Below, in pieces: positions 49,965-58,700 of a stretch of DNA of 64,000 nt (position 1 is its first letter; every line of letters starts with the position of its first letter). Position numbers and translations under genes: made by a program. Origin of the DNA: Hymenobacter sp. CRA2 (GTDB lineage: Bacteria > Bacteroidota > Bacteroidia > Cytophagales > Hymenobacteraceae); NCBI RefSeq assembly GCF_002007105.1, contig NZ_MVBC01000001.1, positions 682,001 to 746,000 of the forward strand, read 5' to 3'. The notes beneath the pieces are model-generated. The model saw nothing but the letters and a program-made list of their open reading frames with translations. It ran no database searches and was not told the origin of the DNA.

Positions 49965-52900
49965 CTATTTCATTTTCTGAAAATACTCGCTCACCTCCCG
50001 CTGATAATACGGAGTGAGGGCCGGCGGTACCGTACGTAGCAACTCCGTTTGGCGGTTACGTTGCTCCCGATATTTCTCAAACGCAGGCGGAAAACCGGGC
50101 GGCACCGTCTTGGCCGTCTCGGCTTCGCGCTTGTTGTCGAGGTCCCGCTCCCGGGCCGATTTCTCGGCTTCCAGCAGGCGGCTCAGGATCTGACGCTGGC
50201 GCATAACGGTTTGCTCCGTCAAGCGCTTATTTACGAGGTCCTGTTCGGTTTGTTCCATCATCTTTTTCAGGTCTCCGAGGCCGCCCATGCCCTGGTCTCC
50301 TTTCTCCTTGCCGTCCTTGCCTTGCTTGGCCGCCTGCTGCTGCATTTTCTCCAGCTGCTGCAGGGCTTCGCGCAGGGCTTGCTGTTGGGCGGCCATCTTG
50401 GCCAGGTCTTCGGAGAGCTGCCGGCCTTGCTTGCCGCTTTGCTGCAGCTGCTGAATCTGCTGGTTGAGCTGCTGCTGCAATTTGCCCATCTGGCCCATGC
50501 CTGGGCTCTGCTGCTGGCCCTTTTTCTTCTTGCTGCCCGGTTTGCCGCCGCCCGACTTCTGTTGCTGGGCTTGGCGCTGCTGCTCCTGCATCTGCTGCAG
50601 GGCGTCGTTGAGCATCAGGGCCAGGTTGTTCATGCTCGTCATGGCCAGCTGCTGCGAGCCGGTGGCGCGGGGTACGTTGCGCTGCAGGAGTTGCTGCATA
50701 GCCTGGTCCATCTGCCCGTTCATCTCCCCTACTTCGCGCGTCACGAACGACTGCAGCTGGAAGACGCGCTTGGCCAGGGCGTAGAGCGAGTCCTGAATGA
50801 CCACGGCGTCGTCGCGGAGCTTGCGCTGGTTCTGGCTTAGCTGCTGGTAGCGCGGGTCCGACTGGTCTACCTGCCGGAACTGCTTCATCAGATTTTCCTG
50901 GTCGAAGGAGAGCTTGAGCAGGTTTTCGAGGATGTCGCGCAGGTGGTCGATGTTTTCCTGCTGCTGATCGGACTCCTCCTCTTCCATCTGCTGGCGCATC
51001 TTCTGCGCCATTTCCTTCATGTTCTGGGCGGCCTGCTTCTGGTTCTGGCTGGCTTTCTGGTTCTGATTTTTCGAGAGCTGCTCCTGGCTGTCCTGCATTT
51101 GCTGCTCGGTTTCCTGCTGCTCCTGCTGCATGGGGTCCAGGTTATTCTGGTTGTCCAGCTGCTGATCCATCTTCTGCAGCTCCTGCAGCTCCTTTTTCAC
51201 GTCCTGAAACTCCTTCTGGGCGTCCTGCTGCTGCTGCTTGAGCTGCTCGTTTTCCTGCTTGCGCTGGTCGTTGGGCTTGTCGGCGGCCTTTTCGGTTTGC
51301 TCGGCCAGCTTCTGTTGCTCCTCGGCCAGCTTTTCCAGCTGCTCGGTGGTGCTTTCCATCTTCTGTTCCAACTGCAGCTGCTTAAACAGGTCCATGGCGC
51401 GCTCGAGCTCCTTCTCCATGGTTTCCTCCTTGTTCTCGAGCTTGTCGAGCAGCTTCTGGATTTCCGAGTCGGGGGCTTTCTGCTGTTGCAGCAGCTTCTG
51501 CAGCTCCTCGTAGAGCTTCTTGGTCTCGGGGTCCATCATGGAGTCCATGAGCTTCTGCAGCTCCTGGGCCTTTTCGGCCAGCTGCTGGCTGCGTGGGTCC
51601 ATCTGTTCCTGCTTCTGCTGCAGCTGCTCAAACATCTGCTTCATCTGCGTGAGCTGCTGGTCCATTTGCTGCTTTTGCTCCAGCATCTGCTGCATTTCCT
51701 TGCGGTCGGAGTAGCTCAGCTCCCGCTTGGTTTTGAGCTTGGCTTCGGCCTTGGCCAGCTCCCGCTGCAGCTTCTTGTTCTGCTCCTGGGCGCTGGTCAT
51801 TTTGTTCTGCATCGACTGCGAATCGGCATTCAGCTGCTCGCGCATTTCGGCGCGGTTGGGCAGTCGGTAGGTAACGGGCCGCGTGCGGGCCGATTTCGGA
51901 CCGTGCAGACCGTCGTTGTCCCACACTTCCACGGCGTATTCCAGCTGGTCGCCGGCTTTGAGGCGCAGCGGGGCCAAATCCCACTGGTGCGTGTAAGTCT
52001 GGGCCGGGCCGGTGCTGGCCAGGGCAATGGGGGCCGTACGCCAGCTGCCGGGCTGGCGGGCGGTGCCCACGCGGTAGTGCAGGGCCAGGCGCGTCAGGCC
52101 GTAGTCGTCGCGCAGGGTGCCGGCCAGCGCCAGGTAGCGGCGGGTGGCCGTGTCGGCAAAGGCTTCGAGGGTGATGCTGGGTGCCTGGTCGGGTACCACG
52201 GTAAGCTGGTACTCGATGGGGTCCCGGTTGGGGCTGATGCTATTGCGCAGATCCACGCGGTAGGGCTGGCTGCGCAGCACCTGGCGCGTGACGGTGAACT
52301 GGTCGTCATCGGCAGCCTGGGCCGCTACGGTTTCGCTGGGGTCGCGAAACAGCAGCTTCACCGTTTCGGTGGCGGCGGTATTGAACTGCCAGGTCAGGCG
52401 GGTGCCTTCGGGCACGGTGAGGTTGCCGTCGTTGCTGAGGTTTTCGGCGGCGCGGCGCAGGTAGGCGGGGTACTCGGCGCGCACGGTGAAGTTGCGCAGG
52501 TTGGGGCGCTCCAGCACGCGCAGCTGGTAGTCGTCGGAGGTGAAGCCGGCGGCGGCCAGCTGAAACTCGGTGCTGCGCTGGGGCTGCCGGAACGTGAAGG
52601 CAAAGCGGCCCGGGGCCACCTTGGTCAGGCGCCGCTCCCGGCCGTCGTAGAGCACCGACACTTCATTGGGCAGCGCATTGCCTTCCACCTCGACTTCCAG
52701 CTTGAAATCTTCGTTCTTGAAGGTCTGCAGCGCTTTGTTGGTCAGCACGAAGCGGAAAGGCATCGGCCGGGCGTAGGCGCGGCTGTAGTGGAAAATGCGC
52801 TCCGTGCCCTGCACGAACAGGCTGGGCCACACCAGCAGCAGGCCCGCCGCTACCACGGCCGGAATGGCGGCGTACTTCCACAGCGGCCGGGTTTCGTCCT

Positions 52901-53381
52901 TGATGCGGATGCGGTCGGCAAACTCCAGGCCCGAGAGCTGCCCGGCGCGCTGCTCCAGGCTGGCCGCAATCAAGGCGTTGTCGCGGGCCTGGCCCTGTAG
53001 CTGCAGCGCGTTCAGCAGCTTGTCCTGCACCTCGGGGTACAGCTGCCCCACGTGCTGGGCGGCTTGCTCGTCGGAGAGCAGGCGGCGCAGGTTGGTGAGG
53101 GCGGCCAGCGGCTGCCAGATCCAGCGCACGAAGGCCCAGACCGTCAGCCCCAGGAAGCCGAACAGCAGCCCGCCCCGCACCCAGGTGGGCAGGTACAGGA
53201 AGTATTCGAGCAGGTTGAAGACGACAAACAGCGTCAGCAGCAAACCGCCCGCCACCAGCCCACCGCGCACCAGCAGGCTGAGGTAAAACTTACGCTTAAA
53301 AGCTTCCAGGTGCTGCCGCACGGCCTGCCAGGAGGTCGTAGTAGCCGCGGAAGCGGAGGGTACAGATTGGGTAACCGGCAT
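49965..53381 (-). CDS. DUF4175 membrane protein with Gln-rich coiled coil, 1138 aa
   Basis: Two membrane helices near the N-terminus (LLVRGGLVAGGLLLTLFVVFN and GLLFGFLGLTVWAFV) are followed by a third near 175-190 and a periplasmic beta-rich part to ~510 (FTVRAEYPAYLRRAAENLSN; EYQLTVVPDQAPSITLEAFA). The remaining ~600 residues are extremely Gln-, Glu-, Lys- and Met-rich (repeated EQLKQQQQDAQKEFQDVK, MQDSQEQLSKNQNQKA), forming long coiled coils. ATG at 53381. The domain order matches DUF4175, a Bacteroidota family of unknown role. Opposite-strand Leu-rich frames are shadows of CAG-like codons. Confidence 0.85.
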   Translation of the reverse strand: MPVTQSVPSASAATTTSWQAVRQHLEAFKRKFYLSLLVRGGLVAGGLLLTLFVVFNLLEYFLYLPTWVRGGLLFGFLGLTVWAFVRWIWQPLAALTNLRRLLSDEQAAQHVGQLYPEVQDKLLNALQLQGQARDNALIAASLEQRAGQLSGLEFADRIRIKDETRPLWKYAAIPAVVAAGLLLVWPSLFVQGTERIFHYSRAYARPMPFRFVLTNKALQTFKNEDFKLEVEVEGNALPNEVSVLYDGRERRLTKVAPGRFAFTFRQPQRSTEFQLAAAGFTSDDYQLRVLERPNLRNFTVRAEYPAYLRRAAENLSNDGNLTVPEGTRLTWQFNTAATETVKLLFRDPSETVAAQAADDDQFTVTRQVLRSQPYRVDLRNSISPNRDPIEYQLTVVPDQAPSITLEAFADTATRRYLALAGTLRDDYGLTRLALHYRVGTARQPGSWRTAPIALASTGPAQTYTHQWDLAPLRLKAGDQLEYAVEVWDNDGLHGPKSARTRPVTYRLPNRAEMREQLNADSQSMQNKMTSAQEQNKKLQRELAKAEAKLKTKRELSYSDRKEMQQMLEQKQQMDQQLTQMKQMFEQLQQKQEQMDPRSQQLAEKAQELQKLMDSMMDPETKKLYEELQKLLQQQKAPDSEIQKLLDKLENKEETMEKELERAMDLFKQLQLEQKMESTTEQLEKLAEEQQKLAEQTEKAADKPNDQRKQENEQLKQQQQDAQKEFQDVKKELQELQKMDQQLDNQNNLDPMQQEQQETEQQMQDSQEQLSKNQNQKASQNQKQAAQNMKEMAQKMRQQMEEEESDQQQENIDHLRDILENLLKLSFDQENLMKQFRQVDQSDPRYQQLSQNQRKLRDDAVVIQDSLYALAKRVFQLQSFVTREVGEMNGQMDQAMQQLLQRNVPRATGSQQLAMTSMNNLALMLNDALQQMQEQQRQAQQQKSGGGKPGSKKKKGQQQSPGMGQMGKLQQQLNQQIQQLQQSGKQGRQLSEDLAKMAAQQQALREALQQLEKMQQQAAKQGKDGKEKGDQGMGGLGDLKKMMEQTEQDLVNKRLTEQTVMRQRQILSRLLEAEKSARERDLDNKREAETAKTVPPGFPPAFEKYREQRNRQTELLRTVPPALTPYYQREVSEYFQKMK

Positions 53382-53491
53382 ATCGGACCTCACACAGACG
53401 AAACGGAGAAAGATACGGCGAAACCCGCAGCCGCGGCTGCGCGCCGCAAGGCCGCTGTGCTCCTAACCTCAACCGCCCCGCAATAAGTGCC

Positions 53492-53524
53492 GAAGCGGCG
53501 CCGAGACTAGCTCCGCGCCGCTTC
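53492..53524 (-). terminator. Hairpin after xth, weak terminator
   Basis: GAAGCGGCGC (53492-53501) pairs with GCGCCGCTTC (53515-53524), loop 13 nt. The following bases on the minus strand (GGCACTTATTG) are only weakly T-rich. Confidence 0.45.
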
Positions 53525-53531
53525 TGGTAGC

Positions 53532-54296
53532 TTAGGCCAGTTCCACAAAAGCTGGGCAGTGGTCGGAATGCACCGCGTCGGGCAAAAGACCGGCGGCGGC
53601 CAGGCGGGGTTGCAGGGCGTTGTCGGCCAGCAGATAATCCAGCCGCCAGCCCACGTTGCGCTGGCGCGAGCCGGCACGGTAGCTCCACCAGGAATAGTGG
53701 TGCGGGGCGTCGCCGTGGTGGTGACGGAAGGAATCGGTGAAGCCGTGGCCCAGGAGCTCGGCAAACCACGCCCGCTCGGCCGGGGTGTAGCCGGGCGAGT
53801 TCTGGTTGGCCTTGGGGTTGTGCAGGTCGATGGGCGTGGGGCAGCAGTTGAAGTCGCCGCAGATAATGAGCGGCGGCACCGAGTGGCGCAAAGCCAGCAC
53901 GTACTTGGTAAACCACTGCAGCCATTCGAGCTTGAACGCCTGCCGCTCGTCGCCGCTGGTGCCCGAAGGCATGTACACGTTCAGCACCGACACGTCCTCA
54001 AAATCCAGGCGCAGCACCCGGCCCTCGTAGTCGTAGGCCTCGTGGCCGCAGCCTTTGGTAATGGCCTTCGGCACGCGCTTGGTGAAGATGGCCACGCCGC
54101 TGTAACCGGGCTTCTGCGCCGGATACAGGTAGGCGTGGTAGCCCAGAGCCTCGAAGCCGGCCACGTCCAGCGCCTCGCGCCCCGCCTTGATTTCCTGTAG
54201 GCAGAGCACGTCCGGCTGAGCTTCCTGCACCCAGTCCAGCAGCCCCTTGCTCATGGCCGAGCGCAGCCCGTTAACGTTGTAGGAAATGATTTTCAA
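53532..54296 (-). CDS. xth: Exodeoxyribonuclease III (AP endonuclease)
   Basis: Xth cuts DNA at abasic sites and degrades 3' ends. The 254 residues show the whole active site: KIISYNVNGLRS, CLQEIK (metal Glu), NVYMPSGT, CGDFNCCPTPIDLHNP, WWSYR, NVGWRLDYLLAD and SDHCPAFVEL (catalytic His). The family begins at M-KIISYN, so I use TTG at 54296. The ATG at 54389 would run through the inverted-repeat element. Confidence 0.93.
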   Translation of the reverse strand: MKIISYNVNGLRSAMSKGLLDWVQEAQPDVLCLQEIKAGREALDVAGFEALGYHAYLYPAQKPGYSGVAIFTKRVPKAITKGCGHEAYDYEGRVLRLDFEDVSVLNVYMPSGTSGDERQAFKLEWLQWFTKYVLALRHSVPPLIICGDFNCCPTPIDLHNPKANQNSPGYTPAERAWFAELLGHGFTDSFRHHHGDAPHHYSWWSYRAGSRQRNVGWRLDYLLADNALQPRLAAAGLLPDAVHSDHCPAFVELA

Positions 54297-54315
54297 AGCT
54301 GTATTCGAAAAAGGC

Positions 54316-54423
54316 CTGTCATCCCGAGGCGTAGCCGAAGGACCTTGTAACGTGAGAACAAGTCGTTTCAACGATTGTCGTTCCAGCATGGAAAAGTCCT
54401 TCGGCTACGCCTCGGGATGACAG
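54316..54423. repeat. Perfect inverted-repeat element (28-bp arms)
   Basis: Arms 54316-54343 and 54396-54423 are perfectly complementary over 28 bp, beginning CTGTCATCCCGAGGCGTAGC on the left. The 52-bp centre is not obviously structured. It shares general form, but not sequence, with the elements at 29.5 and 47.9 kb, so it is a second family. It lies just before xth. Confidence 0.8.
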
Positions 54424-54432
54424 ACTAAACGA

Positions 54433-54798
54433 CTATTCGTTCAAATTCTCCTGCTGCGCGAAGTATTCCAAGATGTGCCACTTCAGCATGCGCTCCTGCT
54501 CCTTGAGCGTGGCGAAGGGCACGGGCTGCACCAGCCGGTAGTGCGGCCAGCCGTCCTCGTCCACGCGCTCCAGCTCGTAGTAACCCGAGATGCTGAAGAG
54601 CCGGCAGGTGGCAATGTGCATCAGGTCCTGCTTCTGCTCCTTGCTGAACGGCCCCAGGCCCTGCCCCAGCTCCTGCACGCCGATGAGCAGCAGCAGCGCG
54701 TTCAGGTCGGGTTTCTTGCCGAAGCGCGCCTTAAGTTCGGTCATCAGCAGCCACCAGCGGTGCTCAAACTGCGCTTCGGTTTCCTGCGGATCAAGCAT
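54433..54798 (-). CDS. Hypothetical protein coupled to the AhpD-like gene, 121 aa
   Basis: The frame from ATG at 54798 encodes a mostly helical protein with two Trp-rich parts (FEHRWWLLMTELKARFGK; DGWPHYRLVQPVPFATLKEQ) and no signal peptide. Its ATG overlaps the TAA of the upstream gene by one base, so translation is coupled. I do not recognise a family. The coupling suggests a role linked to the AhpD-like protein. Confidence 0.75.
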   Translation of the reverse strand: MLDPQETEAQFEHRWWLLMTELKARFGKKPDLNALLLLIGVQELGQGLGPFSKEQKQDLMHIATCRLFSISGYYELERVDEDGWPHYRLVQPVPFATLKEQERMLKWHILEYFAQQENLNE

Positions 54799-55181
54799 TA
54801 CTCGGCGGCGTGTTCGGCGTGGGGCGGGGCCGGCGTGGCGGCTTCTTCCTTCAAGGCTTCCCAGTACTCCACGGCGCGGCGGAAGTGCGGAATCACGATG
54901 CTGCCGCCGATGAGGTTGGCAATGGCAAACACCTCGTACACCTCCGCGTCGGTCAGGCCTTCCTCGTAGCATTTGCCCAGGTGATACTTGATGCAGTCGT
55001 CGCAGCGCAGCACCATGGAGCAGGCCAGGCCCACGATTTCCTTGGTTTTCACGTCCAGGGCGCCGGCCTGGTAGGTATTGGTGTCGAGGTTGAAGAAACG
55101 CTTGATGACTTTGTTGTCCGCCGCCATGATCTTCTCGTTCATGCGCGAGCGGTAGTCGTTGAATTCGGTGACGAGGCTCAT
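54798..55181 (-). CDS. AhpD/carboxymuconolactone-decarboxylase-family protein, 127 aa
   Basis: The helical core carries LRCDDCIKYHLGKCYEEGL, the CxxC-x-x-x-H active motif of AhpD-like alkylhydroperoxidases. ATG at 55181 gives MSLVTEFNDYRSRMNEKIM; an upstream frame to 55268 has no support. Members reduce peroxides or remain uncharacterised oxidoreductases. The C-terminal tail (AATPAPPHAEHAAE) is low complexity. Leads a two-gene unit. Confidence 0.88.
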   Translation of the reverse strand: MSLVTEFNDYRSRMNEKIMAADNKVIKRFFNLDTNTYQAGALDVKTKEIVGLACSMVLRCDDCIKYHLGKCYEEGLTDAEVYEVFAIANLIGGSIVIPHFRRAVEYWEALKEEAATPAPPHAEHAAE

Positions 55182-55351
55182 GTTGAGTTGTAGGTAGTAA
55201 GCAGTCGGTAGCCCGACGTGGTCTTGCAAAAGGAAATTCGCGGCGCAAAGGTTTATATTAACCGTCAATTACCCACGCTCCGACGCCTCGTTCCGCGGCA
55301 TCTTCTTACCCCACCTATTGCGTTTGGTTTTGCCTGAATCCTAAACGCACT

Positions 55352-56053
55352 ATGCTTTCCTCTGCTTTAGCCGATTTTGTCTCGCTGATCTTTCCCCGCA
55401 CCTGCCTGGCCTGCCAGCAGTCCTTGGCCCGCGGCGAAACGCACCTGTGTACTGCCTGCCGCACCCAGTTACCCTACACCGATTACCACCGCCTCTCCCC
55501 CACCGGTAACCCGCTGGCGCGCCGCTTCTGGGGGCGTGTGCCCGTGCAGTATGTGCTGAGCTACCTCCGTTTCCTGCGCCGTGGCCGCGTGCAGCACTTA
55601 CTGCACCAGCTCAAGTACCAGGGCCAGCAGGAAGTGGGCACAGCGCTGGGCCAGATGTACGGGCAGGAGCTAGCGGACAGCGGCCTGGGCTCCGATATCG
55701 ACCTCATCGTGCCCGTGCCGCTGCACCGGCGCAAGCTAGCCAAGCGCGGCTACAATCAATCCGACACCTTCGCCGAAGGTCTGGCTCTGAGCCTACAAGT
55801 GCCGTGGTCGACCACTGCGCTACGCCGCGTCAGCTTTACCGCCTCCCAGACGCGCAAGAGCCGCGCGGAACGGTGGCAGAATGTGGCCGAGGTATTCGAA
55901 GTAGCCCAACCCGAAGCTGTGCTCGGCAAGCACGTACTGGTGGTGGACGACGTGCTCACGACCGGGGCTACCCTGGAAGCCTGCGCCATCAAGTTGCTCG
56001 AAGCCGGCGCCGCAGCCGTCAGCGTAGCTACCATCGCCTGCGCCGAACACTAA
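55352..56053 (+). CDS. comF: ComF-family phosphoribosyltransferase-like protein
   Basis: ComF proteins take part in DNA uptake and single-strand handling in competent bacteria. The N-terminus has a four-Cys zinc motif (CLACQQSLARGETHLCTAC). A PRTase fold follows with IDLIVPVPLHRRKLAKRGYN and the PRPP loop HVLVVDDVLTTGATLEAC. 233 residues, ATG at 55352. Convergent with gldJ; own terminator. Other competence genes are not in the window. Confidence 0.88.
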   Translation: MLSSALADFVSLIFPRTCLACQQSLARGETHLCTACRTQLPYTDYHRLSPTGNPLARRFWGRVPVQYVLSYLRFLRRGRVQHLLHQLKYQGQQEVGTALGQMYGQELADSGLGSDIDLIVPVPLHRRKLAKRGYNQSDTFAEGLALSLQVPWSTTALRRVSFTASQTRKSRAERWQNVAEVFEVAQPEAVLGKHVLVVDDVLTTGATLEACAIKLLEAGAAAVSVATIACAEH

Positions 56054-56078
56054 GCTGCCCGACAGAAGCATAAACGCA

Positions 56079-56111
56079 AAACGGCCCGGACTACGAGAGT
56101 CCGGGCCGTTT
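56079..56111. terminator. Bidirectional terminator between comF and gldJ
   Basis: AAACGGCCCGGACT (56079-56092) pairs with AGTCCGGGCCGTTT (56098-56111), 5-nt loop, with A-rich and T-rich flanks. It lies 25 bp after each flanking stop. Confidence 0.88.
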
Positions 56112-56135
56112 CGGTAATTGGGTAACCCGTAAGGC

Positions 56136-57404
56136 TTACTTGTTCGAGCCGGGGTTGATCATCGCGCAGCGGAAGCCGATGCTGGCCGTAGCCGAGTCTT
56201 CAGACATGAAGCGACGCGTGCCAGGCGAGAGCCAGTAAGCTACGTCCTTCCACGAACCGCCTTTGTAAACGCGTACGTGGTCGTCGATCAGCGACTGGTA
56301 GCCTTTCTTGTCGTACTTGGTTTCTTCGTCAAGCACGCCGTTGCGGCGGAAGGGGTTCAGGTCTTCCATGTCTTCAAACGACAGCGGGCGGTATACGTCC
56401 TGCACCCACTCGTTCACGTTGCCAGCCATGTTGTAGAGGCCGTAGTCGTTCGGGGGGTAAGCGTATACGTACTCGGTGATCATAGCGCCGTCGTTCAGCG
56501 AACCGGCAATACCGGCGTAGTCACCGCGGCCGCGCTTGAAGTTGGCCAGGAACTGACCCATCTTCTTGCCGTAGTTGTTCCGCACCTGGCGGCCATCCCA
56601 CGGGTATACGCGCTTGTTTTCCTGGTTCTCGTTGCCCACTTCCTGGGTGCCGATCATAGCCTGAGCAGCGTATTCCCATTCAGCTTCGGTGGGCAGGCGG
56701 TAGTTCGGCAGGGTGTTGCCGTTCTCGATGGAAATGCGGGTCTTGCCCTCCTCCGTACCAGCAGCCGTGCCTTCAGCACCGTCGGCAGCATCACCGCCCT
56801 TGTTCTTCTTGCCGAAGAGGCCGCCCTTCTTCTTGGGAGCGTCGCCTTCACCAGCTTCGCCGGCGAGGTTTTCGTTCACCTTGGCGGTACGCCAGGTGCA
56901 GAAGTCATTGGCTTGCAGCCAGCTCACACCCACTACGGGGAAGAAGCGGAAGCCGGGGTAACGCAGGTAGTAGTCGACGTAGGGGTCGTTGAACGACAGG
57001 TCGCGGGCCCACACCGTGGTGTCGGGCAGGGCCGACTGGTAGAACTCCTCCGACGAGTCTTTGCGCACGTAGTGCAGGTACTCAAGCCAGTGGATGTTAG
57101 CTACTTCCGCTTCGTCCATGTAGAACGAGGCCACTGTCACGGTACGCTCGAGGTTGTCGTGGGTCATGGCCACATCTTCCTCGCCCGAACCCAGCACGGT
57201 ACGGCCGCCTTCGATGAACACCAGGCCGGGTCCTTCCGGAATGCCTTGGTAGTCAGCCACCTTCATGCCCTCCTCGGTGTTGTACTCGATGCCCGTAGTG
57301 GACGAGTACTTACCGGGCTTCTGAGCCGACGGCGGACCGCTTTTGCAAGCCGACAGGGCGCAGGCGCCGACACCGGCCAATAGCAGGTACTTAGAAAGAT
57401 TCAT
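56136..57404 (-). CDS. gldJ: Gliding-motility/type IX secretion lipoprotein GldJ
   Basis: GldJ is an outer-membrane-associated lipoprotein with a formylglycine-generating-enzyme-like domain, needed in T9SS and gliding complexes. Lipobox LSAC near residue 20. The GldJ pattern follows: YQGIPEGPGLVFIEGGRTVL, VTVASFYMDEAEVANIHWLE, LPTEAEWEYAAQA, NMAGNVNEWVQDVYRP and VYKGGSWKDVAYWLSPGTRR. At 422 residues it is shorter than I recall for Flavobacterium GldJ. A low-complexity insert (about 190-225, GDAPKKKGGLFGKKNKGG) interrupts the fold. It follows porP/sprF on the same strand by 71 bp. Confidence 0.85.
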   Translation of the reverse strand: MNLSKYLLLAGVGACALSACKSGPPSAQKPGKYSSTTGIEYNTEEGMKVADYQGIPEGPGLVFIEGGRTVLGSGEEDVAMTHDNLERTVTVASFYMDEAEVANIHWLEYLHYVRKDSSEEFYQSALPDTTVWARDLSFNDPYVDYYLRYPGFRFFPVVGVSWLQANDFCTWRTAKVNENLAGEAGEGDAPKKKGGLFGKKNKGGDAADGAEGTAAGTEEGKTRISIENGNTLPNYRLPTEAEWEYAAQAMIGTQEVGNENQENKRVYPWDGRQVRNNYGKKMGQFLANFKRGRGDYAGIAGSLNDGAMITEYVYAYPPNDYGLYNMAGNVNEWVQDVYRPLSFEDMEDLNPFRRNGVLDEETKYDKKGYQSLIDDHVRVYKGGSWKDVAYWLSPGTRRFMSEDSATASIGFRCAMINPGSNK

Positions 57405-57475
57405 ACTTGTTTACGTGGAACTCCTTGAGCGAAAAAGGCTTGGGAAAGGCAATCTGAACGCAATGTTACGAAGTT

Positions 57476-58546
57476 TCAAAAGGTGGGACAAGGGGGAGCC
57501 GCGTAATTTTTGCGCCTGAGACGACGGTTCGCGGCTTCGAGCAAGTCAATCTTTTCTAAACACAATGTGAGCTCGTGCGCGCCGCCGACTTCGCGGCTGA
57601 AGCGGCTGAGACTCACGTCGTAACTGTAGCCGAGGCGGAAACCGTTCCAGGCCACGCCCACAAGGGCAACGAGGGTCTGTTGGGTTTTGCCCGGGCCGGG
57701 CGTAGCACCCCGCCAGATGAGGCCGGCGGTCAGGGGAGTCCAGGTACCGTACAGACCAATTTCGGCCCGCTCCGAGCCGCCCTGGTAGGTGTAAGCGGCC
57801 GTGGGCGAGAGGCTTACCTCGCGGTACTGCCTCTTAACGGTGGTCTTCAGGAAATAGTATTTGTAGCCGCCGTGCAAAGACAGGCGAAACGGCAGGGTAG
57901 CATTGTTGGCCCGCCCGACCTGCGGCTGATTCAGGTGCGCGGCGGACGCCCCGAGCCACACGTTGCCGGTGTAGAGGAGCCCGCCCACGCCGAGGGTAAA
58001 GTATTTCACCGGGTCGTAGACCTGCGGAATGGGCTCGGCGGAGGGGCCGCCGACCTGGCCGTTGCCGTCGACCTGGTCGCCGAAGAGCAGATTGCCGTAG
58101 CTGATGCGCTGCGAACCGTAGGCCGCGTGGGCACCGGCGCTAACGTAGACCTCGGGCGCAATCTTGGTGCGGTAAGCGTAAGTGAAGCCCCCTTCGAAAC
58201 GGGTGAGGTCGAGGGCGCCGCCGCGGTCGGCGTTGATGAGCAGGCCCACGGCGCTACGCTGGTTCTGGAAGCGGTAATCGGCCGCGAGCTGGCTGGACTG
58301 CAGCGTGCCAATGAGCGTGGGGTACTGATTGCGGTAAGCCAGCGTGACGCTCGCGTCGTTGAACAGGCCGGTGAAGGCGGGGTTGAGCTGCAGCCGGGTG
58401 GCGTAGGGCTGGGAATAGAACACGTCCTGCGCCTGGGCCGTAGGCATCAGGGCCAAGCTCGTCAGCAGGAGCGTAACACCGGCGCACACAGCCGCGGGCC
58501 GGGGCCGCCGGCGAGGCAGGAAAAGCGGCAGAAAAGTGGCGCGCAT
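57476..58546 (-). CDS. PorP/SprF-family type IX secretion membrane protein
   Basis: This outer-membrane barrel-like protein has a signal peptide (AGVTLLLTSLALMPTAQAQ) followed by DVFYSQPYATRLQLNPAFTG, the usual start of PorP/SprF proteins. Strand-rich sequence continues to LGYSYDVSLSRFSREVGGAHE and ends LCLEK plus a short tail. PorP works with the PorK/GldK and PorN complex in the T9SS. Directly upstream of gldJ, likely one transcript. Confidence 0.88.
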   Translation of the reverse strand: MRATFLPLFLPRRRPRPAAVCAGVTLLLTSLALMPTAQAQDVFYSQPYATRLQLNPAFTGLFNDASVTLAYRNQYPTLIGTLQSSQLAADYRFQNQRSAVGLLINADRGGALDLTRFEGGFTYAYRTKIAPEVYVSAGAHAAYGSQRISYGNLLFGDQVDGNGQVGGPSAEPIPQVYDPVKYFTLGVGGLLYTGNVWLGASAAHLNQPQVGRANNATLPFRLSLHGGYKYYFLKTTVKRQYREVSLSPTAAYTYQGGSERAEIGLYGTWTPLTAGLIWRGATPGPGKTQQTLVALVGVAWNGFRLGYSYDVSLSRFSREVGGAHELTLCLEKIDLLEAANRRLRRKNYAAPPCPTF

Positions 58547-58700
58547 AAGTGGGTGCTCTAACGGCCGGTGACGCGCGTTTGGTGCGCGGTTGCTGGGTGG
58601 CGGAACTAAAATTGCAAATTCGCTCCTGTCTAAGTTGCCACCTCGACTAGGCCATGCGACTCTTTAGGGAGCTGTAAGCTAGTTGTCAACTCATTAACGC

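Noticed and set aside
50943-53000. Long Leu-rich plus-strand frame resembling a membrane protein
   Set aside because: Antisense of the Gln-rich DUF4175 coiled coil; CAG codons read as CTG on the other strand.
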